From NCBI RefSeq assembly GCF_003289955.1, contig NZ_QLZR01000001.1, positions 124,001 through 188,000 of the forward strand: 64,000 bases of DNA, read 5' to 3'. Below, piece by piece: positions 14,967 to 23,080 of this stretch (position 1 is its first letter; every line of letters starts with the position of its first letter). Made by a program: the position numbers and the translations under genes. This stretch comes from Planococcus halotolerans (GTDB taxonomy: Bacteria; Bacillota; Bacilli; Bacillales_A; Planococcaceae). The notes under the pieces are model-generated. The model was not told where the DNA came from. It did not search any database and worked only from the letters and a program-made list of their open reading frames with translations.

Positions 14967-15839
14967 CTATTTTACCCAACCAAGTATCATTTCACGAATC
15001 AGCTTGCTCGCTGTATTCGCTGTCTGGTCGGAATGGTCGTATACGGGTGCCAACTCGACCAGGTCGAAGCCGACAACATTGACGCCGGATGCAGCGATGG
15101 CGTGGATAGATGCCAACAACTCGCGCGACGTAATGCCGCCTGCGTCGACAGTTCCTGTGCCTGGTGCGTGCGCCGGGTCCAATACGTCCATATCGATCGT
15201 CACGTAGACGCTGCGTCCTTCAAGCGTCGGCAATACTTCCTTCAACGGCTCGAGAACTTCGAATTTCGAAATGTGCATACCCTGTTCTTTTGCCCACTCG
15301 AATTCTTCTTTCATTCCGGAACGGATGCCGAATGAATAAACATTCTTCGGTCCGATATGGTCCGCGATTTTGCGGATCGGCGTCGAATGCGAATATTCTT
15401 CGCCTTCATAGTTTTCACGAAGGTCCGTGTGCGCGTCGAAATGGATGATTGCCAAGTCGTCGTATTTGCTGGCGACAGCTTTCATCACCGGCAATGATAC
15501 CAAATGCTCGCCGCCCATGCCCATCGGGATTTTATCATCCTTCAATAAGGTATGAACGTAAGTTTCGATTTCCAGCAATGATTTTTCCGGATTGCCGAAT
15601 GGCAACGGAATATCGCCTGCATCAAAAAACTTAACGTCTTCCAGTTCGCGGTCAAGGTACGGGCTGTATTCTTCCAGGCCGATTGACACTTCACGGATTT
15701 TATTCGGGCCGAAACGGGAACCGGGACGGTAGCTTACCGTCCAGTCCATCGGCATGCCGTATAAGACTGCTTTTGACTCTTCGTAATTCGGATGGCTTTT
15801 GATAAATACTTTGCCTGAATAAGTTTCGTCGAATCTCAT
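14967..15839 (-). CDS. speB: Agmatinase SpeB
   Basis: A 290-residue ureohydrolase that converts agmatine to putrescine and urea. The binuclear manganese ligands are visible in GGEH (109-112), DAHTD (135-139) and DMDVLDP (216-222), followed by GTGTVDAGG. It starts 3 nt after the stop of speE, and speE-speB is a known operon in B. subtilis. Together they make putrescine and then spermidine. Guanidinobutyrase or another ureohydrolase specificity cannot be excluded, but the operon partner favours agmatinase. Confidence 0.93.
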   Translation of the reverse strand: MRFDETYSGKVFIKSHPNYEESKAVLYGMPMDWTVSYRPGSRFGPNKIREVSIGLEEYSPYLDRELEDVKFFDAGDIPLPFGNPEKSLLEIETYVHTLLKDDKIPMGMGGEHLVSLPVMKAVASKYDDLAIIHFDAHTDLRENYEGEEYSHSTPIRKIADHIGPKNVYSFGIRSGMKEEFEWAKEQGMHISKFEVLEPLKEVLPTLEGRSVYVTIDMDVLDPAHAPGTGTVDAGGITSRELLASIHAIAASGVNVVGFDLVELAPVYDHSDQTANTASKLIREMILGWVK

Positions 15840-15842
15840 ATT

Positions 15843-16676
15843 TTATTCACCTGCCAAATCTTTCACGAATTTAGGGAGCGCAAATGCCGCGTTGTGCAGC
15901 TCCTTCGTGTAGTATTTTGTTTCGATCTCATGGAAACGCTCAGCCGGCACAGTCAACGGATCGTATTTTTTCGAACCGATCGTGAATGCCCACAGGCCGC
16001 TCGGATATGTCGGGATGTTCGCCAAATACAATTTCGTAATTGGGAAAATTTCACGCACGTCACTTTGCACCTGCTTGATCAAGTCGCCTTTGAACCAAGG
16101 GTTGTCGGATTGAGCGACAAAAATGCCGTCTTCTTTCAACGCTTTTGAAATGCCGGCATAAAAGCCTTTGGAGAATAAATTCACAGCCGGGCCGACCGGT
16201 TCAGTCGAATCAACCATGATAACGTCATATTCGTTATCCGATTCCGCGATGTGCATAAACCCGTCTCCAACAATCACTTCCACGCGTGCATCTTCAAGGC
16301 CGGATGCAATTGATGGCAGGAATTTCTTCGAGTACTCGATCACTTTGCCGTCGATATCGACCAGCGTCGCTTTTTTAACAGAAGGGTGCTTTAGGATTTC
16401 ACGGATAACACCGCCGTCACCGCCGCCTACCACCAGTACATTTTCAGGGTTAGGATGCGTAAACAATGGCACGTGCGCCACCATTTCATGATAAACAAAT
16501 TCGTCTTTTTCCGAAGTCATGACCATGCCGTCAAGGAACAGCATATTGCCCCATTCAGCTGTTTCAGCCATCTCCAAATATTGAAAATCCGTCTGCTCCG
16601 TGTGAAGCGTTTTGTTGATCTTCATTGTAATACCGAAATTCTCAGTCTGCTTTTCTGTGTACCAGAATCCTGCCAT
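15843..16676 (-). CDS. speE: Spermidine synthase SpeE
   Basis: A 277-residue aminopropyltransferase with a Rossmann methyltransferase-like fold. Conserved elements are [16 protein letters not shown] near 79-94, [17 protein letters not shown] for decarboxylated-SAM binding, and the catalytic DSTEPVGPA near 155. It transfers an aminopropyl group to putrescine. It is the first gene of speE-speB. The 560 bp upstream contain a terminator-like hairpin and a structured region, so the operon may have a regulated leader. Confidence 0.95.
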   Translation of the reverse strand: MAGFWYTEKQTENFGITMKINKTLHTEQTDFQYLEMAETAEWGNMLFLDGMVMTSEKDEFVYHEMVAHVPLFTHPNPENVLVVGGGDGGVIREILKHPSVKKATLVDIDGKVIEYSKKFLPSIASGLEDARVEVIVGDGFMHIAESDNEYDVIMVDSTEPVGPAVNLFSKGFYAGISKALKEDGIFVAQSDNPWFKGDLIKQVQSDVREIFPITKLYLANIPTYPSGLWAFTIGSKKYDPLTVPAERFHEIETKYYTKELHNAAFALPKFVKDLAGE

Positions 16677-17191
16677 CTATAATCAAACTCCTTTATCTCT
16701 TATAGTAATCACTTAAAAAAGTATAAGTGTTTTGGACGAAAGTGCAATAGAATTTTTCCCACAGTCTCCTTTACCCGCCTGTCATAACATTATTCTTTAA
16801 ATTAAAAAGGCTTTCTGCACAGAGAATTTTTCCCTGCACAGAAAACCTTTTTAATCCTGATTGGCGAAGAAAGTGACATGAGGCATTGGGCTTGGGTTTA
16901 CTCACAATCACTCACGGCACTTGCTTGCCGACAGGTGTCCTAGCTTTCTATTTTAAAAGCTGTATCCCTAGTGTACTTCCTTTTCCCTGCAACTTCAACT
17001 GCCTGTTATACCCATTTTCAAAAGTCATATTTTGTTCAAAAATAATAAAAAAATACGGTCGACAGCAAATAAATGACTTTTCATTTCAGGAAATCTGTGA
17101 CCTGTCTGAGCCGGAAGAAATTATATCAGGCAAATGATAGTAGAAAGAAACACTGTTTTTATTAAACCGATTGCCTTGATAGAATCAACAT
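16677..17191. other. Intergenic region upstream of speE with candidate leader RNA
   Basis: No convincing gene. Reading on the minus strand towards speE, the segment about 17000-16860 holds local stems (CGGCA/TGCCG near 16915-16930, AGCTTT/AAAGCT near 16942-16961). It is followed by a long hairpin at 16801-16854 ending in CCTTTTTAATTT, then about 125 bp to the speE start. The order structured RNA, terminator-like hairpin, gene resembles a riboswitch or attenuator leader, but it matches none I recognise. The rest, about 17000-17190, is AT-rich. Confidence 0.4.
16801..16854 (-). terminator. Terminator-like hairpin upstream of speE
   Basis: Arms of about 17 nt (16801-16817 and 16838-16854) pair with one G-U-type mismatch. 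The stem ends in CCTTTTTAATTT on the minus strand. It could be an attenuator of speE or the end of a small RNA. Confidence 0.6.
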
Positions 17192-17228
17192 GAAAAAGAG
17201 CTCCAGCCATTACCGGCTGAAACTCTTT
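17192..17228 (-). terminator. Terminator of ywhD
   Basis: Arms 17215-17228 and 17195-17208 form a stem with one mismatch around ATTACC, followed on the minus strand by TTTTTCATG. It lies 11 nt past the ywhD stop. Confidence 0.85.
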
Positions 17229-17238
17229 CTAATTCCAC

Positions 17239-17754
17239 TTAAACATCCAGTTCGTTATGCAGCTGTTCTGAACTCCGCTGCCACATTTCAGGATTGTGGC
17301 TTCGCAAGTATTCAGCAAGCACGCGTTTAGATGGCGCGTCCATGTTATCGACCAAAATTCTGCGTTTCATGGATTTGTCCATGCGATTGACGTGGTCGGC
17401 CAAAATTTTATAGCCGCGGCGTTTTTCCCGGTTTACCACCATCTCACAGGCTGTTACGCCTGCGTAATAAGGGCCTTCCGGGTTGAAATCGATGGTGATC
17501 CAGATCAGCCAGTAATCCTTGCCGCCTGCCGAATCTTCTCGATTCGTCGTGAATTTGATGCCCTTCTCCACTTGGCTGCGGGCGTGCATGGCGCCGATAT
17601 CGATAAATGCTTCCTGTTCGGCAACATCGATAAACAGCGGCGAGACGTTTTCCAGCGAAAGAGATCCGATGCCGTAGCCTTTATGGCCATCAGTTGGATC
17701 GTCTTTTATAATGGTGAATCCTACTTTTTGTTTTGGTTTTTCATTGTTCGACAT
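17239..17754 (-). CDS. ywhD: YwhD family protein
   Basis: A 171-residue soluble protein of the YwhD family, found beside speE-speB and ywhB in Bacillus. Recognisable stretches are GFTIIKDDPTDGHKGYGIGS near the N terminus and KDYWLIWITIDF in the middle. The function is unknown and no catalytic motif is evident. The gene is monocistronic, with its own terminator, and is divergent from ywhB, with about 60 bp between the two starts that must hold both promoters. Confidence 0.85.
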   Translation of the reverse strand: MSNNEKPKQKVGFTIIKDDPTDGHKGYGIGSLSLENVSPLFIDVAEQEAFIDIGAMHARSQVEKGIKFTTNREDSAGGKDYWLIWITIDFNPEGPYYAGVTACEMVVNREKRRGYKILADHVNRMDKSMKRRILVDNMDAPSKRVLAEYLRSHNPEMWQRSSEQLHNELDV

Positions 17755-17816
17755 GTGTACATTCCCTCCATTCTGCTATGATAAGGCTAACCCAAAGAAA
17801 AGGAGCTGTGTCCATT

Positions 17817-18002
17817 ATGCCATACGTAACTGTTAAAATGCTCGAAGGACGAACGGAAGACCAAAAACGTGCGCTTGTCGAGAAAGTCACGGAAGCTGTT
17901 TCCGAAACAACCGGTGCACCTGTCGAGAACGTTGTCGTTTTCATCGAAGACATGAAGAAAACCGATTACGGCACGAAGGGGAAACTTTTTTCTGATCAAT
18001 AA
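17817..18002 (+). CDS. ywhB: 4-oxalocrotonate tautomerase-like protein YwhB
   Basis: A 61-residue tautomerase-superfamily protein. The start is set at the ATG at 17817 so that proline follows methionine (MPYVTVKMLEGRT). In this family Pro1, exposed after methionine removal, is the catalytic base. AAAGGAG lies about 12 nt upstream. Arg and Lys residues around 11-14 and 35-40 are as in 2-hydroxymuconate tautomerases. Such small monomers form hexamers. The physiological substrate in Bacillus is unknown. Confidence 0.88.
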   Translation: MPYVTVKMLEGRTEDQKRALVEKVTEAVSETTGAPVENVVVFIEDMKKTDYGTKGKLFSDQ

Positions 18003-18004
18003 AG

Positions 18005-18092
18005 AAGAGCGACGGCACCCGCTTAGCTCTGTGCTCCTGTCTCTGTATCGCTGCGCTAGCTTCGTCGCCAAGGCTTGACACTAAGAAAAGCG
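18005..18092. repeat. Dispersed repeat remnant (modules A and B)
   Basis: Shows GCGACGGCACCCGCTTAGCT (start of module A) joined to module B (GTGCTCCTGTCTCTGTATCG, GCTAGCTTCGTCGC), ending in AGAAAAGCGAC. It is a shortened copy lacking most of the module A arms. Confidence 0.65.
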
Positions 18093-18103
18093 ACTCCACC
18101 CTC

Positions 18104-18131
18104 AGCTTCCTTCAAGGAAGCTTTTTCTTTT
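18104..18131 (+). terminator. Terminator of ywhB
   Basis: AGCTTCCTTCAAGGAAGCT is a hairpin followed by TTTTCTTTT. It is separated from the ywhB stop by a dispersed repeat. Confidence 0.8.
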
Positions 18132-18138
18132 GCAAAAC

Positions 18139-18633
18139 CTATTGCTTCAATTCTTCTATAAAAGCAAATGCTTCCCCAATTTCTTCCTCTGTAAAATTGA
18201 GTTTCCCTTTAACGCTGTGGAGTTTCGCAATCTGCTCAACCTGCTCCAAATCATCAAAGAACAACAATGTCGCCGTCAATTCCAGGAATCTGGCGCTTTT
18301 GCCGTTCAGCTGTATGGCATGCTCGCTGTTTTCGAGCACCGGCTTGCCGAGTGCATTGCGGAATTCCAGTCCTTCATCCGTCACCGTGTAGCGGTATTGG
18401 ACGTAGGAACTTTTATCTTCTTTCTGTTCGAGAATAAAACCCATATCACATAGTTCTTCAATGCGCGCAGTCAGTTCTTCCGAATACGGTCCATAAATAT
18501 GGAATTCGTATTTTTCTTGAAACGGCACACCGATTTTCTTCAATATGTATATCATCTTCTGCAATTTCTTGCGTCCGGTTACACCTTCCGCCGTGGAGAT
18601 GAAATCCACTATTTTTGCGTGTTCCTGGAGCAA
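18139..18633 (-). CDS. ywgA: YwgA family protein
   Basis: A 164-residue protein of the YwgA family, function unknown. The N-terminal half (VDFISTAEGVTGRKKLQKMI...YGPYSEEL) resembles the helical region of the family, and a winged-helix-like fold has been suggested. Its ATG directly follows the stop of ywfO, so the two are co-transcribed and probably coupled, as in related genomes. Confidence 0.8.
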   Translation of the reverse strand: MLQEHAKIVDFISTAEGVTGRKKLQKMIYILKKIGVPFQEKYEFHIYGPYSEELTARIEELCDMGFILEQKEDKSSYVQYRYTVTDEGLEFRNALGKPVLENSEHAIQLNGKSARFLELTATLLFFDDLEQVEQIAKLHSVKGKLNFTEEEIGEAFAFIEELKQ

Positions 18634-19938
18634 TCAAACCCCTCCTTCTCTTAATAACTCAATTATTTGCTGTTTTATTTCCTTCTTTTTGCCATCAATC
18701 AATAATTCCGCAGGGAAATATAATTTATAGTCAGTGCGCCGTTTGCCGGAAATCCCGTCAACAATCTGGGACAGGCGCGACAATTCCTTAATGTCGCCAG
18801 TCGGCATCAACAGGTGTATCGGCAGGCGTTCTTCTTCCTCGCCCGGCCGGTAGAAATCATAAGGCAGATCCGATGTCGAATCATCTATTAAATAATATTC
18901 CGGATCGATGCCGGCTTTTTGGAATAACTGCGCCAGTTCGCCCAGTTTTTTATAATCTTTTCCTGGATCGAAATCGACGTACTGGAATAGACGGCGGTTG
19001 ACGAAACGGTCGCAAAGATCTGAAAGAATCGGATCGCGTTCTGTAATCCATAGCTGGAAATACGTCATCAGCACACCTTCATCAAGCGCCAGATAATCTT
19101 TCAAAGTAAAAGATTGATCGAAAAAGGCGAGAAAATGTGTCGGCGGCTGCTCGAATTTATAGCCATGGCCGCTCAAATATTTGGCGCGCTGAAGAATCTT
19201 CCGAAGAATCACTTCCGCACTGCGCGCTACCGGATGGAAATAAACCTGCCAATACATCTGGTAACGACTCATGATGTAATCTTCAACCGCATGCATGCCG
19301 CTCGATTTGATGACGACTTGGTCTTCAAACGGCCGCATGACACGGAGAATCCGTTCCATATCAAAATGGCCGTAGGAAACCCCTGTATAATAGGCATCGC
19401 GCTGCAAATAATCCATCCGGTCCGCATCAATCTGGCTGGATATCAAGGAAACCACTTGTTTATTGGCATAGGTTTTGCCGATCACTTCCGCCACTTTCTT
19501 CGGAAAATCCGGCGCAACTTTCTTCAGGATGCTGTTGACTTCCGTATCACCCTGCAAGATTTCACGCGTGAAATCCTCGTGGTCGACATTGAATACTTTC
19601 TCAAATGAATGCGAAAACGGGCCGTGTCCCAGATCGTGCAATAAGGCTGCACAAAGAACGACGAGACGTTCACTTTCATCCCATTCCGGACGGCCGTGGA
19701 ATATATCGTCCAGTATGCGGCGCACAATTTCGTAGACGCCAAGCGAATGGCTGAAACGGCTGTGCTCCGCTCCGTGAAACACGAGATAGGATGTGCCAAG
19801 CTGCTTGATGCGGCGCATGCGCTGAAATTCCCGGGCATTGATTAAATCCCAGATGACTTGGTCGCGTACGTGGATATACCGGTGAACCGGATCTTTAAAA
19901 ACTTTCTCTTCCGCTAATTTCTGATTTGCATAATCCAC
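18634..19938 (-). CDS. ywfO: HD-domain phosphohydrolase YwfO (dNTPase-like)
   Basis: A 434-residue protein with a dGTPase/SAMHD1-like HD domain. Metal ligands are H64 in FSHSLGVYE, the HD pair at 101-102 (LLHDLGHGPFSHSFE) and an aspartate in the DRMDYLQRDAYY region. Relatives such as Enterococcus EF1143 hydrolyse deoxynucleoside triphosphates. The start MDYANQKLAEEKVFKDPVHRY is typical. It is followed immediately by ywgA. Whether dNTPs or another nucleotide are the substrate cannot be told from sequence. Confidence 0.85.
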   Translation of the reverse strand: MDYANQKLAEEKVFKDPVHRYIHVRDQVIWDLINAREFQRMRRIKQLGTSYLVFHGAEHSRFSHSLGVYEIVRRILDDIFHGRPEWDESERLVVLCAALLHDLGHGPFSHSFEKVFNVDHEDFTREILQGDTEVNSILKKVAPDFPKKVAEVIGKTYANKQVVSLISSQIDADRMDYLQRDAYYTGVSYGHFDMERILRVMRPFEDQVVIKSSGMHAVEDYIMSRYQMYWQVYFHPVARSAEVILRKILQRAKYLSGHGYKFEQPPTHFLAFFDQSFTLKDYLALDEGVLMTYFQLWITERDPILSDLCDRFVNRRLFQYVDFDPGKDYKKLGELAQLFQKAGIDPEYYLIDDSTSDLPYDFYRPGEEEERLPIHLLMPTGDIKELSRLSQIVDGISGKRRTDYKLYFPAELLIDGKKKEIKQQIIELLREGGV

Positions 19939-19997
19939 ACACGCACCTCCAGATTTTTCTATTTATTCTTCAGTTTACATCAGTCTGCTTCAGCCGT

Positions 19998-20813
19998 TCA
20001 AGTCGCGCTTAGCATTTTCGCATTGCGTTCTACAACACGCTCGAGGTAATAGCCGTAGCGCTCGGTTTCTTCCGGCTGGAGCGGCTTCATCTCCGGTTTT
20101 TCAAGCAGGTTATATAAGTCGACCACCACTTCGGCCACAGTAATGTTGCGGCCGAGCAGTTCACTGAGTGAAGCCATCGTTTCCGGTTGGATGGCAGGAT
20201 AAGTGAATTTCGTTTCTTCGCCTTTTAATCCCGTTTCATAGAAATCGCGGATCAGTTCCGCGCGCTCCGAGCCGCTGCCTTCGACGCAAAGATACACTTG
20301 CACGGCGATGCCTTTGCGGATGCGGCGCTGGGAGATTCCCGCGAATTTCCGTCCGCCGATGCTGAGGTCGTATGAACCCGGACAGTAGGAGCCGACGATT
20401 TCATACGCATCGATTTCTGCTTCAGGGAACAGTAGCCTGACAAGATCGAGCATCATTTCGTAGCCTTCCGGAATATCAATGGCACTTTCCTTTTCTGATA
20501 ATACAACCGAAATATTCAATACGCCTTCGTCGAGCACTACCGCGAGGCCGCCTGAATTCCGGACAATCGGAGTGTATCCGCGCTCTTTCAACAATCCGAT
20601 TCCTTCATTGATATGCGGCAGCCGGTGGTCCTGGATACCGAGTACGACCGTATCGTCGTGGACCCAGGTGCGTATCGCCGGAACGCTTGCACCGGAGCCG
20701 ACCAATTCACATAATAAATCGTCCGCTGCGAATGATTCGAGTGCGGATCTATTTTTTGCGCTCAGGGACTGGTCCCAGAAACGCCATTCTTTTTGATCAA
20801 TAAATGACGGCAT
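19998..20813 (-). CDS. lipL: Octanoyl-[GcvH]:protein N-octanoyltransferase LipL
   Basis: A 271-residue BPL/LplA-fold enzyme that moves octanoyl or lipoyl groups from GcvH to E2 subunits. The start at 20813 (MPSFIDQKEW) follows GAGGAG by about 8 nt. The upstream ATG at 20831 is less well placed. The RNSGG acyl-binding segment is at 85-89, and the catalytic cysteine is Cys144 in GSYCPGSYDLS, which separates LipL from LipM and LplA. Its position next to hemQ matches the B. subtilis ywfL-ywfI arrangement. Confidence 0.9.
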   Translation of the reverse strand: MPSFIDQKEWRFWDQSLSAKNRSALESFAADDLLCELVGSGASVPAIRTWVHDDTVVLGIQDHRLPHINEGIGLLKERGYTPIVRNSGGLAVVLDEGVLNISVVLSEKESAIDIPEGYEMMLDLVRLLFPEAEIDAYEIVGSYCPGSYDLSIGGRKFAGISQRRIRKGIAVQVYLCVEGSGSERAELIRDFYETGLKGEETKFTYPAIQPETMASLSELLGRNITVAEVVVDLYNLLEKPEMKPLQPEETERYGYYLERVVERNAKMLSAT

Positions 20814-20916
20814 ATATTTTCTCCTCTTCAAAGCTATCGCTTGTTTTCATTTTACCCTACAGCGTGTTCTGTGAAAAGGAACGATGGTCATGTCAAATTA
20901 GTGACAGACACTCCTT

Positions 20917-20944
20917 TTGAAGGAACTTGAGGGATGGGTATGAT
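20917..20944 (+). promoter_or_regulatory. Promoter of hemQ
   Basis: TTGAAG (20917-20922) and TATGAT (20939-20944) with 16-bp spacing, 46 bp upstream of the hemQ start. Confidence 0.5.
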
Positions 20945-20989
20945 AAACTGGTTTTGAGAGATTTTTTGATTAAAAGGAGTGTTTTACAG

Positions 20990-21739
20990 ATGAATGAAGC
21001 AGCAATCACTTTAGACGGCTGGTACGTCCTCCACGATTTCCGTTCGATGGACTGGGTATCTTGGAAAATGCTTGAAGACGAAGAGCGCCAATTCGCAATC
21101 GACGAATATCAGGCATTTATGGACAAAGTAAACCAGGCCGATGAAAATAAAACCGGCGCACACGCATTGTATTCAATTATTGGCCAAAAGGCTGACTTGA
21201 TGCTGATGCTTTTGCGCGAAACGATGGACGAATTGCGTGAGCTTGAAACGGAATACAATAAGCTGACATTGGTCGCTTACACGGTTCCGACTTACTCTTA
21301 CGTGTCTGTAGTCGAACTTTCCAACTATCTTGCCGGTAAATCAGAAGAAGATCCATATCAGAACCCGCATGTCCGCGCACGTCTGTATCCGGAACTTCAG
21401 CGTTCGCAGTACATCTGCTTCTACCCGATGGACAAGCGCCGCGACGGCGACGACAACTGGTATATGCTGCCGATGGACGAGCGCAAAGATTTGATGCTGT
21501 CACACGGCAAAATCGGCCGCAGCTACGCAGGCAAAGTAAAACAGATCATTTCCGGCTCTGTCGGCTTTGACGACTACGAATGGGGCGTAACTCTGTTCGC
21601 AGATGACGTTCTCCAATTCAAGAAACTGATTTACGAAATGCGTTTTGACGAAGTAAGCGCGCGTTACGCTGAATTCGGTTCGTTTTACGTCGGCACTCGT
21701 TTGGACAAAGAAAAAATCGTTAAGTTCTTGGAAGTTTAA
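20990..21739 (+). CDS. hemQ: Coproheme decarboxylase HemQ/ChdC
   Basis: A 249-residue chlorite-dismutase-family enzyme that performs the last step of the Gram-positive coproporphyrin-dependent heme pathway, decarboxylating two propionates of coproheme with peroxide. The start at 20990 follows AAAAGGAG. The catalytic tyrosine is Tyr145 in [13 protein letters not shown] with Lys149 nearby, and the proximal heme ligand is probably His172 in MLSHGKIGR. Numbering matches the Staphylococcus enzyme closely. It is monocistronic, with a promoter and terminator of its own. Confidence 0.95.
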   Translation: MNEAAITLDGWYVLHDFRSMDWVSWKMLEDEERQFAIDEYQAFMDKVNQADENKTGAHALYSIIGQKADLMLMLLRETMDELRELETEYNKLTLVAYTVPTYSYVSVVELSNYLAGKSEEDPYQNPHVRARLYPELQRSQYICFYPMDKRRDGDDNWYMLPMDERKDLMLSHGKIGRSYAGKVKQIISGSVGFDDYEWGVTLFADDVLQFKKLIYEMRFDEVSARYAEFGSFYVGTRLDKEKIVKFLEV

Positions 21740-21754
21740 TAGTAGAGTGAATGG

Positions 21755-21782
21755 AAAGCCGCCTATTTGGGCGGCTTTTATT
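21755..21782 (+). terminator. Terminator of hemQ
   Basis: AAAGCCGCC (21755-21763) pairs with the following GGGCGGCTTT around a short loop, then TTATT. Confidence 0.85.
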
Positions 21783-21882
21783 AGTGGGAATTTTATATTG
21801 AGATGTTGTTGGAGTGTTTGAGCATGCAACTACTGGCAATAAAATACATAATTATAATCATAACCACCGATTTTTCTTCAAG

Positions 21883-21994
21883 CGCAACTAAATTGGTTCT
21901 AACCGCAACTAATTGCCTTTTAACCGCAACTAAATTGGTTTCAACCGCAACTAATTGTCTTCAGACCGCACCTCAGAAGCATATTTCCGCACCT
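21883..21994. repeat. 21-bp phased repeat array 2 (CGCAACT / CGCACCT x6)
   Basis: Six cores start at 21883, 21904, 21925, 21946, 21967 and 21988, each exactly 21 bp after the last. The first four are CGCAACT, most within AACCGCAACTAA, and the last two are CGCACCT. Spacers alternate between AATTGGTT-like and AATTGYCT-like forms. The array lies in the intergenic space between the hemQ terminator and ywdK. Confidence 0.95.
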
Positions 21995-22110
21995 CATATA
22001 TGTGTGACGAAAAATTTGGATTTTATTGGATAATTCAGCGTCTGAATCAAAGACTTTCCAAGTCCATTTCCAACCAACCACCATATCGCCCTCTCTTCAT
22101 TTCCATTTTA

Positions 22111-22268
22111 TTGGATATACTATCCACATCAATTTACCCTTACCCAAAGCCCTGACTGCCTGCAGTTTGCCCCCGCAAACTGCCTCGGTCCGTGAGCGCT
22201 GCGCCGCTCACTTCCATCTATCCTTTATTGATTTTTTGATCCTTCTCGCTTATTTGGATATACTATCC
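22111..22268. repeat. Hairpin cassette flanked by TTGGATATACTATCC repeats
   Basis: The 15-mer TTGGATATACTATCC occurs at 22111-22125 and again at 22254-22268. Between the copies lie two perfect hairpins, GCAGTTTGC/GCAAACTGC (22162-22183) and GTGAGCG/CGCTCAC (22192-22211). No coding content is visible. Confidence 0.75.
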
Positions 22269-22313
22269 GGAATTACTGAAATACTAACTATTATCCGCAC
22301 GCATTCTGCCCAT

Positions 22314-22352
22314 CAAAAAAAGCTGTCCGCATCTAACCCGCGGACAGCTTTT
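22314..22352 (-). terminator. Terminator of the ung-ywdI-ywdK group
   Basis: AAAGCTGTCCGC pairs with GCGGACAGCTTT, followed on the minus strand by TTTTGATG. It lies 8 nt past the ywdK stop. Confidence 0.9.
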
Positions 22353-22359
22353 CCAATTC

Positions 22360-22737
22360 TTATAATGCTTTCATTGCAGCAATGATGAGCATGACCCAGC
22401 CAGCGATGAATGCTACGCCGCCGATTGGCGTGATGGCACCCAAAATGCTGATGCCGGTCAAACTTAAAACGTACAGGCTTCCCGAGAAGATGATGATGCC
22501 GGCAAGCATCAAATATCCTGCCCAGCTCAGCGATCCCAGTGGACCGATTAAAGTGGTGCTCATCAAAACGGCTACGACCATCAGTCCGATTGAATGAAAC
22601 ATCTGATACTGTACGGCAGTTTGCCATGTGTCCAAGTATTTATCAGCAACGCGGCCTTCCAGCATATGCGCGCCGAACGCACCGAAAGCTACGCTTAGTA
22701 ATGCATTAACAGCTCCGGCAATCAAGAAAAATTTCAT
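22360..22737 (-). CDS. ywdK: DUF423 membrane protein YwdK
   Basis: A 125-residue protein with four hydrophobic helices of the DUF423 family. The N-terminal MKFFLIAGAVNALLSVAFGAFGAHML is the most conserved part, with GAFGAH as its signature. The function is unknown. It is the last gene of a minus-strand group with ywdI and ung, the order seen around B. subtilis ywdK. Confidence 0.85.
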   Translation of the reverse strand: MKFFLIAGAVNALLSVAFGAFGAHMLEGRVADKYLDTWQTAVQYQMFHSIGLMVVAVLMSTTLIGPLGSLSWAGYLMLAGIIIFSGSLYVLSLTGISILGAITPIGGVAFIAGWVMLIIAAMKAL

Positions 22738-22756
22738 TCCTTATTCCTCATTCCCA

Positions 22757-23020
22757 TTAAAATTCAAAAAGTGAATCGCCGTTCGCCCCGTCTTCTACAA
22801 GCTTCTTTTCTGACAGTACAGGCTGCGGCGCGGGGGAGGCTGACAACGGAATCGCTCGCGGCGCCGGTGCAGCGGGCTGCTGTTCATCACTTTCAAGCAG
22901 CAAGTCGCAAAGCGCACGGATTGCCGCAACGGATTCACGCATCTTTGCGGAATCGCCTGAGCGAGCCTGTCGCGCATGTTTTTCAATTTCAGTGAGAACA
23001 CGTTCCTGTCCAATCGCCAT
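22757..23020 (-). CDS. ywdI: YwdI family small protein (DUF5327)
   Basis: An 87-residue protein with an N-terminal helix MAIGQERVLTEIEKHARQAR and a disordered Pro/Ala-rich C-terminal half. It belongs to the YwdI family, which has no known function. It lies between ung and ywdK, with 19 nt to ywdK and about 60 nt to ung, and is likely in the same transcript. Confidence 0.78.
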   Translation of the reverse strand: MAIGQERVLTEIEKHARQARSGDSAKMRESVAAIRALCDLLLESDEQQPAAPAPRAIPLSASPAPQPVLSEKKLVEDGANGDSLFEF

Positions 23021-23080
23021 CTCAAATCCCCCTTCCTTTTTTATATCGTCCCTTATTTTAACACGCCCATAGAGAACACG

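Noticed and set aside
14645-15082. 145-residue plus-strand frame as a real gene
   Set aside because: It runs through a 21-bp array, a terminator and a dispersed repeat, and ends antisense inside speB; kept only as a low-interest observation for the first heptads.
16860-17000. Guanidine-I (ykkC) riboswitch upstream of speE
   Set aside because: An ACTAGGG sequence is present, but the other conserved blocks I know for that class are missing.
16886-17137. Plus-strand 83-residue frame as a gene
   Set aside because: No ribosome site, low-complexity cysteine/phenylalanine-rich product, and it is antisense to the structured region upstream of speE.
21803-22033. 76-residue plus-strand frame with ATKLV/ATNCL repeats
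   Set aside because: It is the translation of 21-bp array 2; no convincing ribosome site and it follows the hemQ terminator.
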